Below are positions 34,575 to 46,660 of a stretch of 64,000 nucleotides of DNA, piece by piece. The translations under genes were made by a program, and so were the position numbers. This stretch comes from Cunninghamia lanceolata (lineage: Eukaryota; Streptophyta; Pinopsida; Cupressales; Cupressaceae): assembly GCA_027924645.1 (NCBI GenBank), contig BSBN01000233.1, forward strand, positions 5,536,501 to 5,600,500. Direction: 5' to 3'. How positions within the stretch are numbered: position 1 is the stretch's first letter; every line of letters starts with the position of its first letter. A model generated the notes under the pieces. That model ran no database searches, had not been told where the DNA came from, and was given only the letters and a program-made list of their open reading frames with translations.

Positions 34575-35623
34575 TGAAAGAAAGCTAGGTGTGTGAAAAT
34601 TACTTCCTACACTAATCTAATGAGGAGAGATGTGTGCAAATTCTTTTTAACCTTTACAATTATAGTGTTATTAATCTAACAATAGAGATATTGCAACAAT
34701 ACACAACACAAGAATGTAAAGAAAAAGAGAAAGAGACAATATATAATGTGGGGAAAACCCTTACGGGTGAAAAACCCCACACTCCAAAACCTACAAAATG
34801 TATTATCTAAGCAATGAAGTTTACAACACACTTGCAATGCAAGTCTTTATAGGAGTCTTCAAAACTTGTATCTAGAGACAATCCAGCAGTATAACAATAC
34901 CTGTCAATCACATATTACATCTCTTCTCAAAGCACTTGCTTAAATAGAAGTTTACAAGGCAAAAATGAGCTTTCCTTGAGATGGGTGTCCAACTTGGCCT
35001 CATGGCCCAAAACCCATGCCTAGGGACACTTGTCCAACACTACATCATGGTCATGACACTTGTGACATCACCCCATCCCAATATGGCCACCTATTCCCAA
35101 GTTGGGCAATGATAGATGTTCTTACGCATCTTACGACTGTCATAGAATCTGTCAAAACTGACAACTCTTACAACTGTAAGAGAATCTACCATAACTACCT
35201 AAAAATAGCATATTCTCTTACAACACATCATCACCCTCCTTGGGGCACCAAAAGATGCCTTCTTCTGAGATGCCTTATGACACATGTCTTCACCTGTCAT
35301 AGAACATTCCATTTACAACTCTTACGCATCATAGATTCTGGCATAGGAATCTGTCATAACCATTTCAGTCAAGATTCACTTACACACTAGTCAAAGTACC
35401 GACATAGAAAAATACCTCTACCACTAAGTGGGATGCCTATCTCCTCATGTGAGGACAAAATTACTTGTGGTCACCTTCCACGTAGGATGACACATCACCG
35501 TACCAACTCTCACAAGATGATGAAACAAGAATTGCATCCATAATACATTAATAGGCAAAAATAAATAAATACAATTAATTAATACAAGGAATTACCAAGG
35601 TTGAGACACCTTAATTCCCAACA
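34575..35623 (-). repeat. copia H 5' LTR (1049 bp)
   Basis: Pairs with 29336-30372; same ends. It contains the same TCTGTCATA-based repeat cluster and, near its end, the GGGTTTTTCACCC...GGGTTTTCCCC motif common to copia LTRs. Confidence 0.9.
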
Positions 35624-36605
35624 AAAATAATGAGTTACATTTTTTGGAACATCTTGATTTTTGCTGAAATCACATATTTTTAGAAAATATAATGATTTAA
35701 GCTTTGAACGGTTCCATTTAAAAGATTTTAATTGAAGAGGGTTTGAACAAACCCCCTTAGATTCAAACCCCTTTGGATAGAACCCCACTAGTTTTAAACC
35801 ATACTTACAATGAACTCTCCTCTACACCTATCAAAATGTTGATAAAAAACCACTTTTGATTTACCTTTTGGGGGATCAAATGAATTCATTTAAAATTTAT
35901 GTTTTGTAAGTATGTAGTCCTTATTATAATCTTCCCAAAAAGTATAATTTTAAATATATTTAATTTTATTATTATATTTATTTTTTATTTCTTATGAATG
36001 TAGGTTTTTCACCAAACATCAAGTTCTCTATTCTACACACATGGAAAATTAGTAAATTAGTGAAAAAAAATTCTAAAAAATATCCATGCCCTAGGTATTG
36101 ATGTCCTTGTTTCAACAAAAAAAATTGAATTTTGATACACAGAGAAAAAGTTATGTTTTACAGAATACGCCTATGTCTAAATTATAATTGGTTTGACTTC
36201 AAAACTTAATTAAAAAAAAATATTCAACAAAACATTATAAAACCAAATGCATGCCCTATATATCGGTATTACCAATCTAAATTCAAAAGAATTAGAATTT
36301 TATCCTTTGTAGAAAAAAAGTTAGGTGCTACAGAATACACATCACTTTAAAAAAATGTTGTTTACTATTAAAAACTAGTTATCAAAGGAGACGCAAAGAA
36401 AATTACAATTTAACTCCAAAATTTTTTTAAAAGATATATTTAAAATCTACAAACAAAATCTCACAAACCACTAGTTTGCATCATCTTCAAATTCCTAACG
36501 GTTTAGCAGCTATAGGTGTCAGAAAGTGAAGATTTAGTTCAAAATGTTGATTTCAATGTCAAGTTTGGCCAAAAAGTGTAACCCATTATTGTGGGATGAC
36601 CCCTT

Positions 36606-37033
36606 TCCCTAAATGCAATCTTCTATGTGTTGTCTTTTTTTGAAAGTTTTAATATTGCAATGATTTAATCTAAAGAAGAAAATTTTAATTTTAATCTAAG
36701 AAATGAAAATATCTTTTACCTAGAACTAGAAAAGCAATTAAAAATCAAGAAGAAATAAAAACAATGTTTTACTTCCTCAAGAGCAATGGTGTTTTCTAAT
36801 TACTAATTCTATTCTAAAAAGAAATAAAGGAACTTGTATTGATGACATTAGTGTCAGGTAGAAGTCCTTAGAGGTCCAACTATATGGTAATCTTCTTTGT
36901 AGAAGTTGGGTCCTCCACTTGATCATGGGAAAAGGGTAAGTGATTTGAGGATATTTGAAAAAGTGAAAATAAATGAAGCATAAAGGCTTGTAACATTTAA
37001 AAAGAAAAGAGGCTCAAGCCTTATATGAGAAGC
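36606..37033. other. short AT-rich spacer
   Basis: Between the TIR element and element B; no feature identified. Confidence 0.5.
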
Positions 37034-37907
37034 TGGTGCAGTCACGGTAGGAGGGTTCATAGAATGAACTATCTGGACTATGCAATAAGATAAACACAAC
37101 GGAAACAACTCAAAGAAATAGAACAAATGAAGATTCATTCATTCAGTATATCATAGAATTCAAATAGAGATCGACCGGCAACATGCGGGCTCACAATTAG
37201 GGCTCACACACCTGATTACATACATGCACAAGATAAAGATTTGAAGCTCCTTTGCTAGAAAATAAATAAGTTATCTATCTATAACTTAGTAACTTGTGAA
37301 CTGCTTTCTTAAGGATCTATTACATCCATATATATCATATTCAGATCAATAGATTCCTCTACGTCGGCCAAGGAAGATCACAAATTCCAATGAAGAGATG
37401 TAATGTGTGTACATGGATAGGTTAGACCTAAATGCATAGAACACTTCCAGAAAATGCATGAAATGATGTGCTGATCTTCGTGGAAGGTCGGCCACGAACC
37501 AAAGATCATTGAATGATGTGTCATTAGGCTTCATAGATCAAGAAATGCTTTCGCAAGTTTCTCCTACAGCTAGTTGTCTGTGATTATCAAGATGCTCTAT
37601 TCTGAGAAAACAATCGATCTTCTGATAGCAATATCTTTCTGCTAATGAAGTGCAGATCTCTGAATTCTGGATATGATGTAGATGAATGAATGTAGATGCT
37701 AAGTCTAGCTTCGCAAAGTTTGAAATGCAATTGGACCAAAAATACAGAAATTGCTTATGACTGAACTATCTAAACTGAATTAGAAAATGAAAAGAAATAA
37801 ATTGAATTAGAAAATGAAAAGAAACAAACTAAATTGTAAATGAACTGAAATGCAAATGTTTTTGGTTGATGCAAGATTGTTCTTGAACTAGGGATGCTTC
37901 TACATCA
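37034..37907 (-). repeat. element B 3' LTR (874 bp)
   Basis: Minus-strand sense TGATGTAGAAGCATCC to GTGACTGCACCA. Pairs with 45119-45906. Confidence 0.9.
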
Positions 37908-37949
37908 GACATCTGGGTTATTGAAAAAGTGAGTCCCTCACTTTGCTAG

Positions 37950-38990
37950 GGCTAGGGGAGAACCAAGACAATCCACCTCATCTTAAGAAATCCATGATGA
38001 ATTTTCTTCCGGTCTACCTTTCCACTTCACAAGATATTCTTTGTATTATCTTCCTATAGTGCTGCGTCCATCTCTGCTGTCCAAAATGTCTTCAATCTAC
38101 TGTGGTGCTTGTTGTGGTAACTGCTTCTTCAAGTCTTCTTCCATGTTGTCACTAAACTCTATTTCATGATATTGATATAAGTTTGCAATGTTGAAAATAG
38201 GTGATATACCCAATGCCTATGGTAATTTTACTTCATATGCATTTCCTAAATCAAATTTTCTGAGTATCTTATAAGGTCCAAACTTCTTCATCTTCAACTT
38301 GTTATATGTCCCAGCTAGAAATCTTTCTTTTTGCAAGTACACCATCACTTCATCTCCAATTTCAAATTCCTTATGTCTTCTCTTCTCATTAGTTTTCTCT
38401 TTGTACTTATTGTTCATATTTTCCAAATGCTTCTTGACCTGATTATGCACTGTCTTCATATGATCTGCAAATTCTTCGGCTTCTGCACTTCTCTTTTCTT
38501 CCATACTGACATCTCTCAATTCTGCAACTCCTTTAAGGTTTATTTCAGTAACAATCTCAAAAGGTGTTCTTCTTATACTCCTGTTCACTGAATTATTGTA
38601 TGCAAACTCTGCTTGTGAAAGAATCAAATTCCAACTTCCCATCTTCTCTCCAACCAAACATCTCAACAAATTTCCCAAACTCCTATTCACTACCTCTATC
38701 TGTCCATTAGTCTATGGATGAAAAGATGAACTAAACTTCAAATCTGTCTTCATCTTCTTCCAAAGTGTCCTCCAAAAGTATCTAACAAACTTTGTATCTC
38801 TGTGTGAAACTATACTCTTAGGTAATCCATGTAATCTTACAATCTCCTTGAAAAATAGGTTAGCTACATGCACTACATCAGTTGTCTTCTTACAAGGTAT
38901 GAAATGAACCATCTTTAAAAATCTGTCAACCACTAAAAATATTAAATCATGTCCTCTCCATGTCTTCGGCAATCCCATTACAAAATCCAT
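37950..38990 (-). pseudogene. element B integrase and chromodomain
   Basis: The core is at 38990-38712: [11 protein letters not shown] (first Asp), [23 protein letters not shown] and the HRDTKF segment. After a stop at a former Gln (HP-TNGQ), IN continues from 38690 with MNRSLGNLLRCLVG, AEFAYNNSVNRS, FEIGDEVMVYLQKERF and KFGPYKILRKF. Beyond, at about 38105-37975 in the same strand, IEDILDSRDGRS, YKEYLVKWKGRPEENSSW is a clear chromodomain, which binds histone marks and targets insertion. In the second Asp motif SDRDT has become SHRDT, keeping the Asp. Confidence 0.92.
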
Positions 38991-39002
38991 ACTTATGTCT
39001 TC

Positions 39003-40505
39003 CTAAGGTCTCTTCAGTACTGTCAAAGGTTTATATAATCTAGTATTTTGACTACTCCCATTTGCAAGTTGACAAACTCTACAAATCTGCACAAATCTCT
39101 GAACATCCTTATGTATTTGAGGCCAAAAGTAGTTTTCACTCACCAAAGCCACTATCTTATCAATGCCAAAATGTCCTGCCAATCCACCACTATACTTCTC
39201 CTTGATCAAATTATATCTCATTAAACTTCTAGGTATGCATAAATGATTTCCTTTGAACAACATATCTTCTTGAATGAAATAGTCCAACCACTTGCTCCTA
39301 TCTATCACAATAGGCTCCTTACATGCTTTCCAAGGTTCTGCAAAATTAGTGTCTCCCTCATATATGTTCTTCAACTCATCAAAACCCAACACTTAAATTT
39401 TCATCTCTGTCAACAAGTTTCTTCTTCGACTCAATGCATCAACAACTTTGTTTGATTTTCCACTCCTATGCTTCAACACAAATGTATAACTCTAAATGAA
39501 CTCTACCCATCTCATATGTCTCTGATTCAACTTACCTTGACTATTCAAATATTGCAAAGCTTGATGATCTGTATACAACACAAACTCCTTAGGCAACAAG
39601 TAATATCTCCACTTCTTCAAGGCTTGAATTATGACATAGAACTCTTGATCATAAACTAAATATCTTCTCCTTGCATCATTCAACTTCTCACTGAAATATG
39701 CTACTGGTCTACCTTCTTGACTTAATACTGCTCCAATTGCACTTCCACTTGCATCACAATCTACTTGAAATACCTTATTGAAATTTGGTAATGCCAAAAC
39801 AAGTTGCTCTGTCACTTTCTATTTCAACAACTCAAAACTTTTATTTGCTCCTGATGTCCACTTAAAGTATTTTCTATCACCTCTCATTGTCTCTTTCATA
39901 GAGTTGCAAACTAAACTAAAATTTCTGATGAACTTCCAGTAGAAACTAGCTAATCCATGAAATGATCTAACTTCTCCAATGCTCTCCAGTGTAGGTCATT
40001 CAATAATTACTATCACTTTCTTAGGGTCCATCTTCAATTCTTCTACAAAAATCACAAATCCAAAATATACTAATGCTTCCTTCATCAAACTACACTTCTT
40101 GATGTTTATCAACAATTTCTCTTCTTTCAACCTCTACTAAACTTGTCTAATATCCCACAAATGTTCCTCTCTTGTCTTACTAAAAATTAGAATGTCATCC
40201 AAGTATACAATCACAAACTTACTCAATAATTTCTTCAAGACTTCATTTATCAATCTCATGAAAGTACTCGATGCATTTGTCAATCCAAAAGGCACCACTA
40301 ACCACTCATACAATCCTTCATTTGTTTTAAAAGAAGTCTTCCATTCATCTCCTTCTCTGATTCTGATCTGATGGTATCCACTCTTCAAATCTATCTTTGT
40401 GAAATATCTTGCTCCACTACAACAATCCATGATATCATCCATCCTAGGTAAAGGAAATCTATACTTAACTGTGATCTTGTTTATGGCTCTAGAGTTAGTA
40501 CACAT
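39003..40505 (-). pseudogene. element B RT, RNase H and integrase zinc region
   Basis: RT is at 40505-40137: [47 protein letters not shown] and [12 protein letters not shown], with YLDD at 40195-40206. The connection segment is decayed (40130-39840). RNase H is at 39815-39492: [30 protein letters not shown] [15 protein letters not shown] and [11 protein letters not shown]. The integrase HHCC region is at 39392-39003: GGLAGHFGIDK...FVQICRVCQLANG. The whole pol would have been one polyprotein; now four separate frames. Confidence 0.92.
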
Positions 40506-40508
40506 TCT

Positions 40509-41300
40509 CTATTCTCCATCCTTCTTTTGTGCTAATACTGCAAGCACTGCACAAGGACTCAAACTTTCTCTAATAAAACCTTTTCTCAACAACTCTTGTA
40601 TCTGTCTATTCAGTTCTTCATTCTCTGTCGGTGTCATCCAGTGTGCTTCTTTGTTAGCCAAACTTGCTCCTAGTATAAGATCCATGTGATGACTAATACT
40701 CCTAATAGGTGGCAATCCATTAGACACATTATTTGATATGATGTCTTCATATTTTGTTAGCAACTCTCTTATCTCTTCTGGTTGTGTCTCTTTAGTCTCC
40801 TTCTTCAACACTTCAAGATTCTTAGGAATCAAGGCATAACACATATTCTCATGTCTCAAACCATCTAGAAATTTTCTTCCATCTACCAAATAGATTCTAG
40901 AATTCCCACATACCACATCTTTAGGATCATCCTCCAAAGGAATCAAATTAATTCTCTTTCCATTTTCTATTATAGTGTATGTATTCCTTCTTCCATCTTG
41001 TATAGCTTTTCTATCATACTACCAAGGTCTACCCAACAAGATATGACATACATCTATAGGCATAATATCACACAAGACTTTATCATGATAAGATCCAATA
41101 TGAAATTTCACCAAGCATTGTTCACTCACCAGTACCTTATGATCATCCTGAATCCATGCTATCTGATATGGCTTAGGGTGTTTCAATCTTTCCAACTTTA
41201 GCCTAGTCACCATCTCCTTTGAAACTAGGTTATCTGAACTACCACTATCAATTACAACTTTACAACACTTACCTCCTAATTTGCATCTAGTTCTGAACAA
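40509..41300 (-). pseudogene. element B protease and RT lead
   Basis: CKLGGKCCKVVIDSGSSDNL carries DSG at 41241-41249, then WIQDDHKVLVSEQC and DVCHILLGRPW, the end of the retropepsin fold. The frame reopens at 40946 through MIPLEDDPKDVVCGN, the SNGLPPIRSISHHMDLI block and ELLRKGFIRESLSPCAVLAVLAQKKDGE, the RT lead. Better conserved than in element A. Confidence 0.88.
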
Positions 41301-41665
41301 GCTTTTCCTCTACTATGGTTCCTCATTTATTTCTGCTTGAAAGAGTGCTCTCCTCATTACAAGTGATTCTCCTTTCTTAGGTTTTCCAATCCTCTTCCTT
41401 CTCTTCTGTACCCTTCATTCTAGTATGAATTATAGTTGCCTCTGGGGTGAAATTTTTTGTCATTTCTCTAGTTTGCATTAGTGTCTCTATCATCCTTCTT
41501 AAATGGGTTGTCAAACTTGTTCTACTTCAAAAATGATATATCTCCTCCGGAATAAGTCCTACCTCTCTAAAATTTACCTCCTCTTCCTCTATGTCTCTGA
41601 TCATGCCTCTTATTCATCTTCTCTTCAACTTTTAGGGCAAACTGATATGCTTCTTCCAAAAGGAG
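41301..41665 (-). pseudogene. element B gag C-terminal part, knuckle lost
   Basis: Alignment to element A shows the basic region (FREVGLI-type sequence around 41560-41600) and the AYQFALKVEE segment near 41630-41660. About 150 bp containing the zinc knuckle is missing between 41395 and 41425. Without it, packaging of RNA would fail. Confidence 0.7.
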
Positions 41666-41670
41666 TCCGG

Positions 41671-41703
41671 ACAACACTGAGAGGGGGGGTGAATCAGTGT
41701 TGT
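41671..41703 (-). promoter_or_regulatory. conserved hairpin near LTR end of insert I
   Basis: ACAACACTGA (41671-41680) and TCAGTGTTGT (41694-41703) form a perfect 10 bp stem. The 13-base loop reads TTCACCCCCCCTC on the minus strand. See the parallel hairpin at 52725-52753. Confidence 0.8.
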
Positions 41704-42502
41704 ATTAATTTTCAAACATTTTACAACTTTTTGAAAGCTTTCTCTTACAGAACAGATGGAAAGGAATACATTAATGATTTGTTGAGTTTATATGCACAAG
41801 ACTTACAATAACAGATGTAAACAAAACATGATCAAACCAATAATATGCACACACATAGAAGAAATTAAGACACAACCTTTTTATCGAGTGGAAAACCCTC
41901 AGGGGTAGAAAAACCACTCATGAAGTGCCTCACTGGCTTATCTGAGAAACATGCCTCACTGGCAATACAAATTGTCTCACTGACAAATATTAAGGTCACA
42001 CTGACTTATAAGCCTCACTGGCTAATACAATGCCTATTAACAAAACATCAATCTTTGTGTGCAAGACATGATTGTTGTTCAATCGGATTTGCACCATTGT
42101 TTACAACCTTATACCTTCTGTTTGATTTTCAAATCAAGACCATTTTCTTTTGCAAAAAAGCTCCATATACAAATCTCTATAAACAATTTTCTCTGCAAAT
42201 TAATCCTATATTTTGATCCATTCAACAACACTGCATATCAATCCTGTGTTCTAATCCTCCATACAATAACACTGCATATCAATCATGTATTCTAATATGC
42301 TTAACAACACTACTTTTCTCTGTATGTTTCATCTCTACCTTACTAGCCATTCAATCAATTTCACCTGATTATCATTGCAATTGCATATTGTCTTTTTGAT
42401 CACCTTGTCAGTCTCTGTACCTGTATTTGATCCTTGTCAGTTCATCATTGATCTGCACAATATCACACATCAATCTACCTGCAAAGCCATTATATACAAG
42501 AT

Positions 42503-42614
42503 AATCATTTCACCTTCTCTCTGCAAACAAAATCATTTCATCTTCTCTCCGCAAACAAAATCATTTCATCTTCTCTTTGTAAACAAAATCATTTCACCTT
42601 CTCTCTGTAAATCA
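42503..42614. repeat. 28 bp minisatellite, four units
   Basis: Four consecutive units of AATCATTTCA(T/C)CTTCTCT... begin at 42503, 42531, 42559 and 42587, differing at a few positions. They lie inside insert I. Confidence 0.9.
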
Positions 42615-44200
42615 AAAACCCTTTTATTTTCAAAAATAAAAACATCAAGAAATCCAAATGCCAATCCATCTGCAAGAAGAAAATCTTATTCACAAAATAA
42701 ATGATCAACTTTGATATTCTTCTGTGTGCAATTTTATCTTCAAAAGACCTTTCAAATTCCATCATTCTCCTGCAAGAAATCATGAATAATTTCCACTATT
42801 TATTTTCTCTTCATAAAAGAAATCCGTTCATCTTTCATATCTGCCCTCATTCTTGTCTCTACAAAAATAATTTCTCCAATAAAATCATCTGAAAAAAATA
42901 AATCTCTATTTTGCAAAAGACTTTTCATTTTCATGCAATCTCCTCTGCACAATATCTCTAATAAAAAACTTGCTATAAACAAAACTCTCCTTTAAAAAAA
43001 ATCTTTTCTAAATAATTCCTTAATCCTTCTGAGTGGATTACTTCTTGTTTTAGAAAAAGAATCTTAAAAATATTTCAAAAAAAACTTTAAGAAAACTCTT
43101 TCTAATCGGGCACCAAAACATTCTATAAATTGCCTCAAAAAGAAGCTAAAAATAACCAGTCAACTTAGAGTCTTGACGTCCATATGCACGTCAATGTGCA
43201 TTGTCGAGGGAGGTGGCAAGTTTAAAATCTGACCACCGATCTACCAAATCGCGCCCAAACTTCATTCAAATGGAACCTTAGATTAAGTCTTGGCGCCCAT
43301 GCGCTCATCACATTACCAAAGCCATCGGTCTCCAAGGGAAAGGGCCGGTCACTGCCATGTGTTAGGAACCCTTTACTAGGTCACCTTAAGTGACCCGACT
43401 TGCTATAGCAAGTCAACAAAAGATTAAAACATAAAGAACATTTGATATATGACGGGCTTAAAAAGGAATGAACAACTTAGTTTAGAATCAACAAAGACTT
43501 AGGATTATCTTCATAGGTAAAACACTTAAGTCCAGTAACATTAAGGTGACATACCACTTATATGAACAAGGAGCATGATGACATAATGACTACAAGAAAT
43601 ATGAAGGAGGAACAAATCAACACCACTCAACATAGATCCTCAACTCAACTTAGCACTGATCCACTTCCTGACTTAGCCATAAAGCAACATATCAACCTGA
43701 AGTATCTGAGACCCAACATGAAACAAACTATGAACATCAACCATCTGATTACTGATATCAAACCATCCATGCTACTACATTTGTCTGTATGAAGATCAAC
43801 TCACAACTGAAGACTATGATATCAGATAAGATCAAAGCAATTGCCAACAACTTTATTGCAACAAATGTCATGAGATGAGCATGTAAAGATCTGCATGTAA
43901 CAACTTTTTGTAATCTATATCTGCATGTAAAGATCATTTCATTGCTCTATCTTGATATTTTGTAATCAACACATCCTTGTTCCAACCTTGATGACCAAGC
44001 ATTCACACTGACCAAGCTGCAACATGATAACAAGATAAACACACAACCATACCATATGATAACAGAAAGGACACACAAGATGATGTAAACTCTACACAGG
44101 ATGATGTGAACTCCTGCTCCTCCTGATCCTGTAACAACTATGGCAACTTTACATCATCAACTGAACAACCTTTTGACATCAATGACAACTTGTCACCATC

Positions 44201-44932
44201 AGCTGTCATCCTCACCAAGCTTAGTTCCTATTGAATGTTCAATCTTAGTCCATTGATATATCTAGCCACTTTCTCCTTGCTTGCTTTGCTATGTCATATC
44301 CTTATGATCATTTTATGAAATTCTTCAGTGTACTCCACAGATTTCTCCTTTTGTCTCAAGTTTTGCAATCTTTTCAACATCTCCAACTCATAGTCAGTAG
44401 GTATAAACTAATTCTTCAACTTTGTCACCATCCTATCCCATTTTATAATCTTTTCTTTTCCTTTTCTATTTCTTTCCAACTGAACTTCTTTACACCATAT
44501 AGCAGCATGTCCTTTCAACTTTGTCTTTGCAAATTTCACCTTCTCTAGATCTTCAACCTCTTCATATTCAAAGTATTCTTCCATGTCATTTATCTAGTCA
44601 ATCAATTCTTTAGGATTCAAATTGCTAGTATAATTTGGTACATCCACTCTAGGTCTCTTTCCAATCTTTGAAATAACTCACAGCATCTTTACTTGATCTG
44701 ATTCTTCTTCTTCATCACCTGCTAGGGTTTCACTAGTTTGTTTAACATATTGAAATTCTTCTTCATCCTCACTTTCAACATTAGGTCTCGGTGTCAATCC
44801 TCTTTGCCTATCTTCTTCAACAACGTCCAATTGAATTTGCATTGTTTTCATCATCTCCATCATCTCATCCATTCTACCAGCCATTTTTCCAATAGCAACA
44901 ACTTTCCTCAGTGGCATTCTTCCTAGGATCAA
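44201..44932 (-). pseudogene. element B gag N-terminal part
   Basis: The frame at 44932-44678 starts near MILGRMPLRKVVAIGKMAGR, then a methionine-rich helix (MDEMMEMMKTMQIQLDVVEE) and an acidic region (ESEDEEEF). Gag fold sequence follows out of frame (44677-44206). It supplies the N-terminal part that element A has lost by its LTR-gag deletion. Confidence 0.75.
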
Positions 44933-45100
44933 TTGTAAACTGCCTCAGGTTCGGCAATTAGGCTACAAGGTGACAACTACCTCTCAATCAACGATCGGTT
45001 GCAACACAAGTAAACCACCTCAATTCAGAGATTTGTCCACAACAAGATCTTACAGAATTCCCTCACCAACTTCACTCAATTTGCTCCCAACGATTCAAAC

Positions 45101-45116
45101 TTTCTCTCTGATACCA
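45101..45116 (-). promoter_or_regulatory. element B primer binding site
   Basis: After the LTR end CACCA on the minus strand comes AG, then TGGTATCAGAGAG, the usual plant initiator-methionine-tRNA type PBS. Confidence 0.85.
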
Positions 45117-45118
45117 CT

Positions 45119-45906
45119 TGGTGCAGTCACAATAGGAGGGTTCATAGAATGAACTATCCAGACCATGTAGCAAGAGTAAACACAACAGAAATAACTTAAA
45201 GAAATAGAACAAATGCATATTCAGTCATTCAGTATATCATAGAATTCAAATAGAGATCAACCGGCAACATGTGGGCTCACAATTAGGGTTCACAGGCCTG
45301 ATTACATACATGCGCAAGATAAAGATTTGAAGCTCCTTCACTAGAAAATTAATAAGCTATCTATCTAGAACTTAGCAACTTGTGAACTTCTTTCTTAAGG
45401 ATCTATTACATCCATGAATATCATATCTGGATCAATAGATTCCTCTGCGTCGGCCAAGGGAGATCACAAATTCCAATGAAGAGATGTAACGTGTGTACAT
45501 GGATAGGTCAGACCTAAATGCATAGAACACTTCCAAAAAATGCATGAAATGATGTGTAGATCTTCAGGGAAGATCAGCCATGAACCAAAGATCATTGAAT
45601 GATGTGTCATTAGGCTTCATATATTAGGAAATGCTTCTACAAGTTTCTCCTTTAGTTGGTTATCTGTGATTATCAGGATGCTTTATTTTGAGAAAACAAT
45701 CAATCTTCTGATAGTGATATCTTTCTGGTAGTGAAGTGTGGATCTTTGAATTCTAGATATGATGTAGATGAATGAATGTAGATGCTAATTCTAGCTCCAC
45801 AAGGTCTGAAATGCAACTAGACCAAAAATACAGAAATTGCTTCTGATTCAACTACTTGAACTGAATTGGAAAATAAAAAGAAACAAACTAAACTATAAAT
45901 GAACTA
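45119..45906 (-). repeat. element B 5' LTR, outer end truncated
   Basis: Aligns with 37034-37852; the outer ~55 bp including TGATGTAG are missing. Confidence 0.9.
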
Positions 45907-46660
45907 AAATAAGTAGTTAACTCAAGAAGAAATGGAATAAATTCTATGAATAGATAAAGAGATAAGAAGAAAACTAGAAGAAACTCAAGAAAATTAATGT
46001 GAACTCAAAGAGAAAATGGAAATAATTTAGAAGAGATAATATATGATCATGAGTTAAAACAAGAAAAGGATGAGATGGGATGAAAAAATGTGAGCTAAAA
46101 TAGGCTAAAAATAAAGAAGAAAAGCTAAAATGAAGAGTTATCTTGAGCATTGAAAAATGACAGGGTTGCCCCTTTCAAAAGTAGTGTCACCTATTTTACT
46201 AGGTGTGGTTTCCTAGGAAACCCTAGAACACAAAGGCAGGTCAACTAGGCAACCCTAAATAGGTGAAATGAGAGGGTTAGCTAGGGAAAACATGAGGTAG
46301 GGAAAGCTAGCAAGGAGGTTAAATGAGGGGGATAAAATGATAAAAATATAAGAGACTAAGTCATCAAGAAATGAAACCACTGGGAGAAGTATAATAAGGT
46401 CTATGAGGGTCTTGAACTATGACCACCATATCATCATCAGATTGCCATGTAGGCTTGACATGATTTTAGTACTTACATAATTACCCCCTCGGAGATGGTA
46501 GTATACATGAAAGGCAGGTATAGTTCCTGAAGCATGGCTTTACCTATTGTCATTATCCCATATTTGGACCTATGAAATAAAATTGATTCATACATAAGTC
46601 TAACATTTGATTGGTTAAAATATGCACATGTAAAGACAAGATAATTGTAACATCCCAATT
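45907..46660 (-). mobile_element. LTR-like block J2
   Basis: Inverted relative of J1. Reverse-complement landmarks are AGGTCCAAATATGGGATAAT, CTTTCATGTATACTACC, CCGAGGGGGTAATTATGTAAG, and ACCTAGTAAAATAGGTGACAC. It abuts the truncated LTR of element B, so element B or a later deletion cut into it. Confidence 0.45.

Larger units (their letters stand above)
29336..35623 (-). mobile_element. element H: Ty1/copia retrotransposon (Tnt1-like)
   Basis: Both LTRs, the PBS and the PPT are present, and the minus-strand order is gag, protease, integrase, RT, RNase H, which is the copia order. LTR sense ends are TGTTGGGAATTAAGG and CTTTCA. Flanks ACAAT (29331-29335) and AAAAT (35624-35628) are a four-of-five target duplication. 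A sampled 270 bp of the two LTRs differ by roughly 9 percent, so the insertion is not recent. Domain wording resembles the plant Tnt1-type copia group. Confidence 0.93.
29320..36605. mobile_element. TIR element of about 1 kb split by copia H
   Basis: Removing copia H and one target duplicate joins 29320-29335 to 35629 onward and gives a left end GGGTGTTGCCACAATAATG. The reverse complement of the right end (36560-36605) reads GGGGTCATCCCACAATAATG. The similarity continues inward for about 50 bases, including GTTACA.TTTTTGG and TTGA...TGAAATCA. The interior (35680-36560) is AT-rich and non-coding. Short TTT strings flank both ends. This is a non-autonomous terminal-inverted-repeat element, superfamily unclear. 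Confidence 0.5.
41666..44200 (-). mobile_element. insert I: solo LTR related to copia C
   Basis: This block splits element B gag (LLEEAYQFALK on one side, LGEDDS on the other). Its minus-strand start GTTGTCATTGATGTCAAAAG matches the start of the copia C LTR at 49556. Its end carries the same hairpin with a TTCACCCCCCC loop seen at the copia C LTR end. It has no coding domain. Length about 2.5 kb, similar to the ~2.2 kb copia C LTR. Exact termini and target duplication are unclear. Confidence 0.7.
37034..45906 (-). mobile_element. element B: Ty3/gypsy chromovirus with nested insert
   Basis: Same family as element A and better preserved. It has a complete 3' LTR (37034-37907), chromodomain, integrase, RNase H, RT, protease, gag, PBS and a 5' LTR missing its outer ~55 bp. 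Gag is split by the 2.5 kb insert I (41666-44200). The outer end at 45907 meets J2 sequence, so the right target duplication is lost. Confidence 0.92.

Noticed and set aside
42503..42614. CRISPR-like array of four 28 bp repeats
   Set aside because: Units are directly adjacent with no spacers; it is a minisatellite in plant retroelement DNA.
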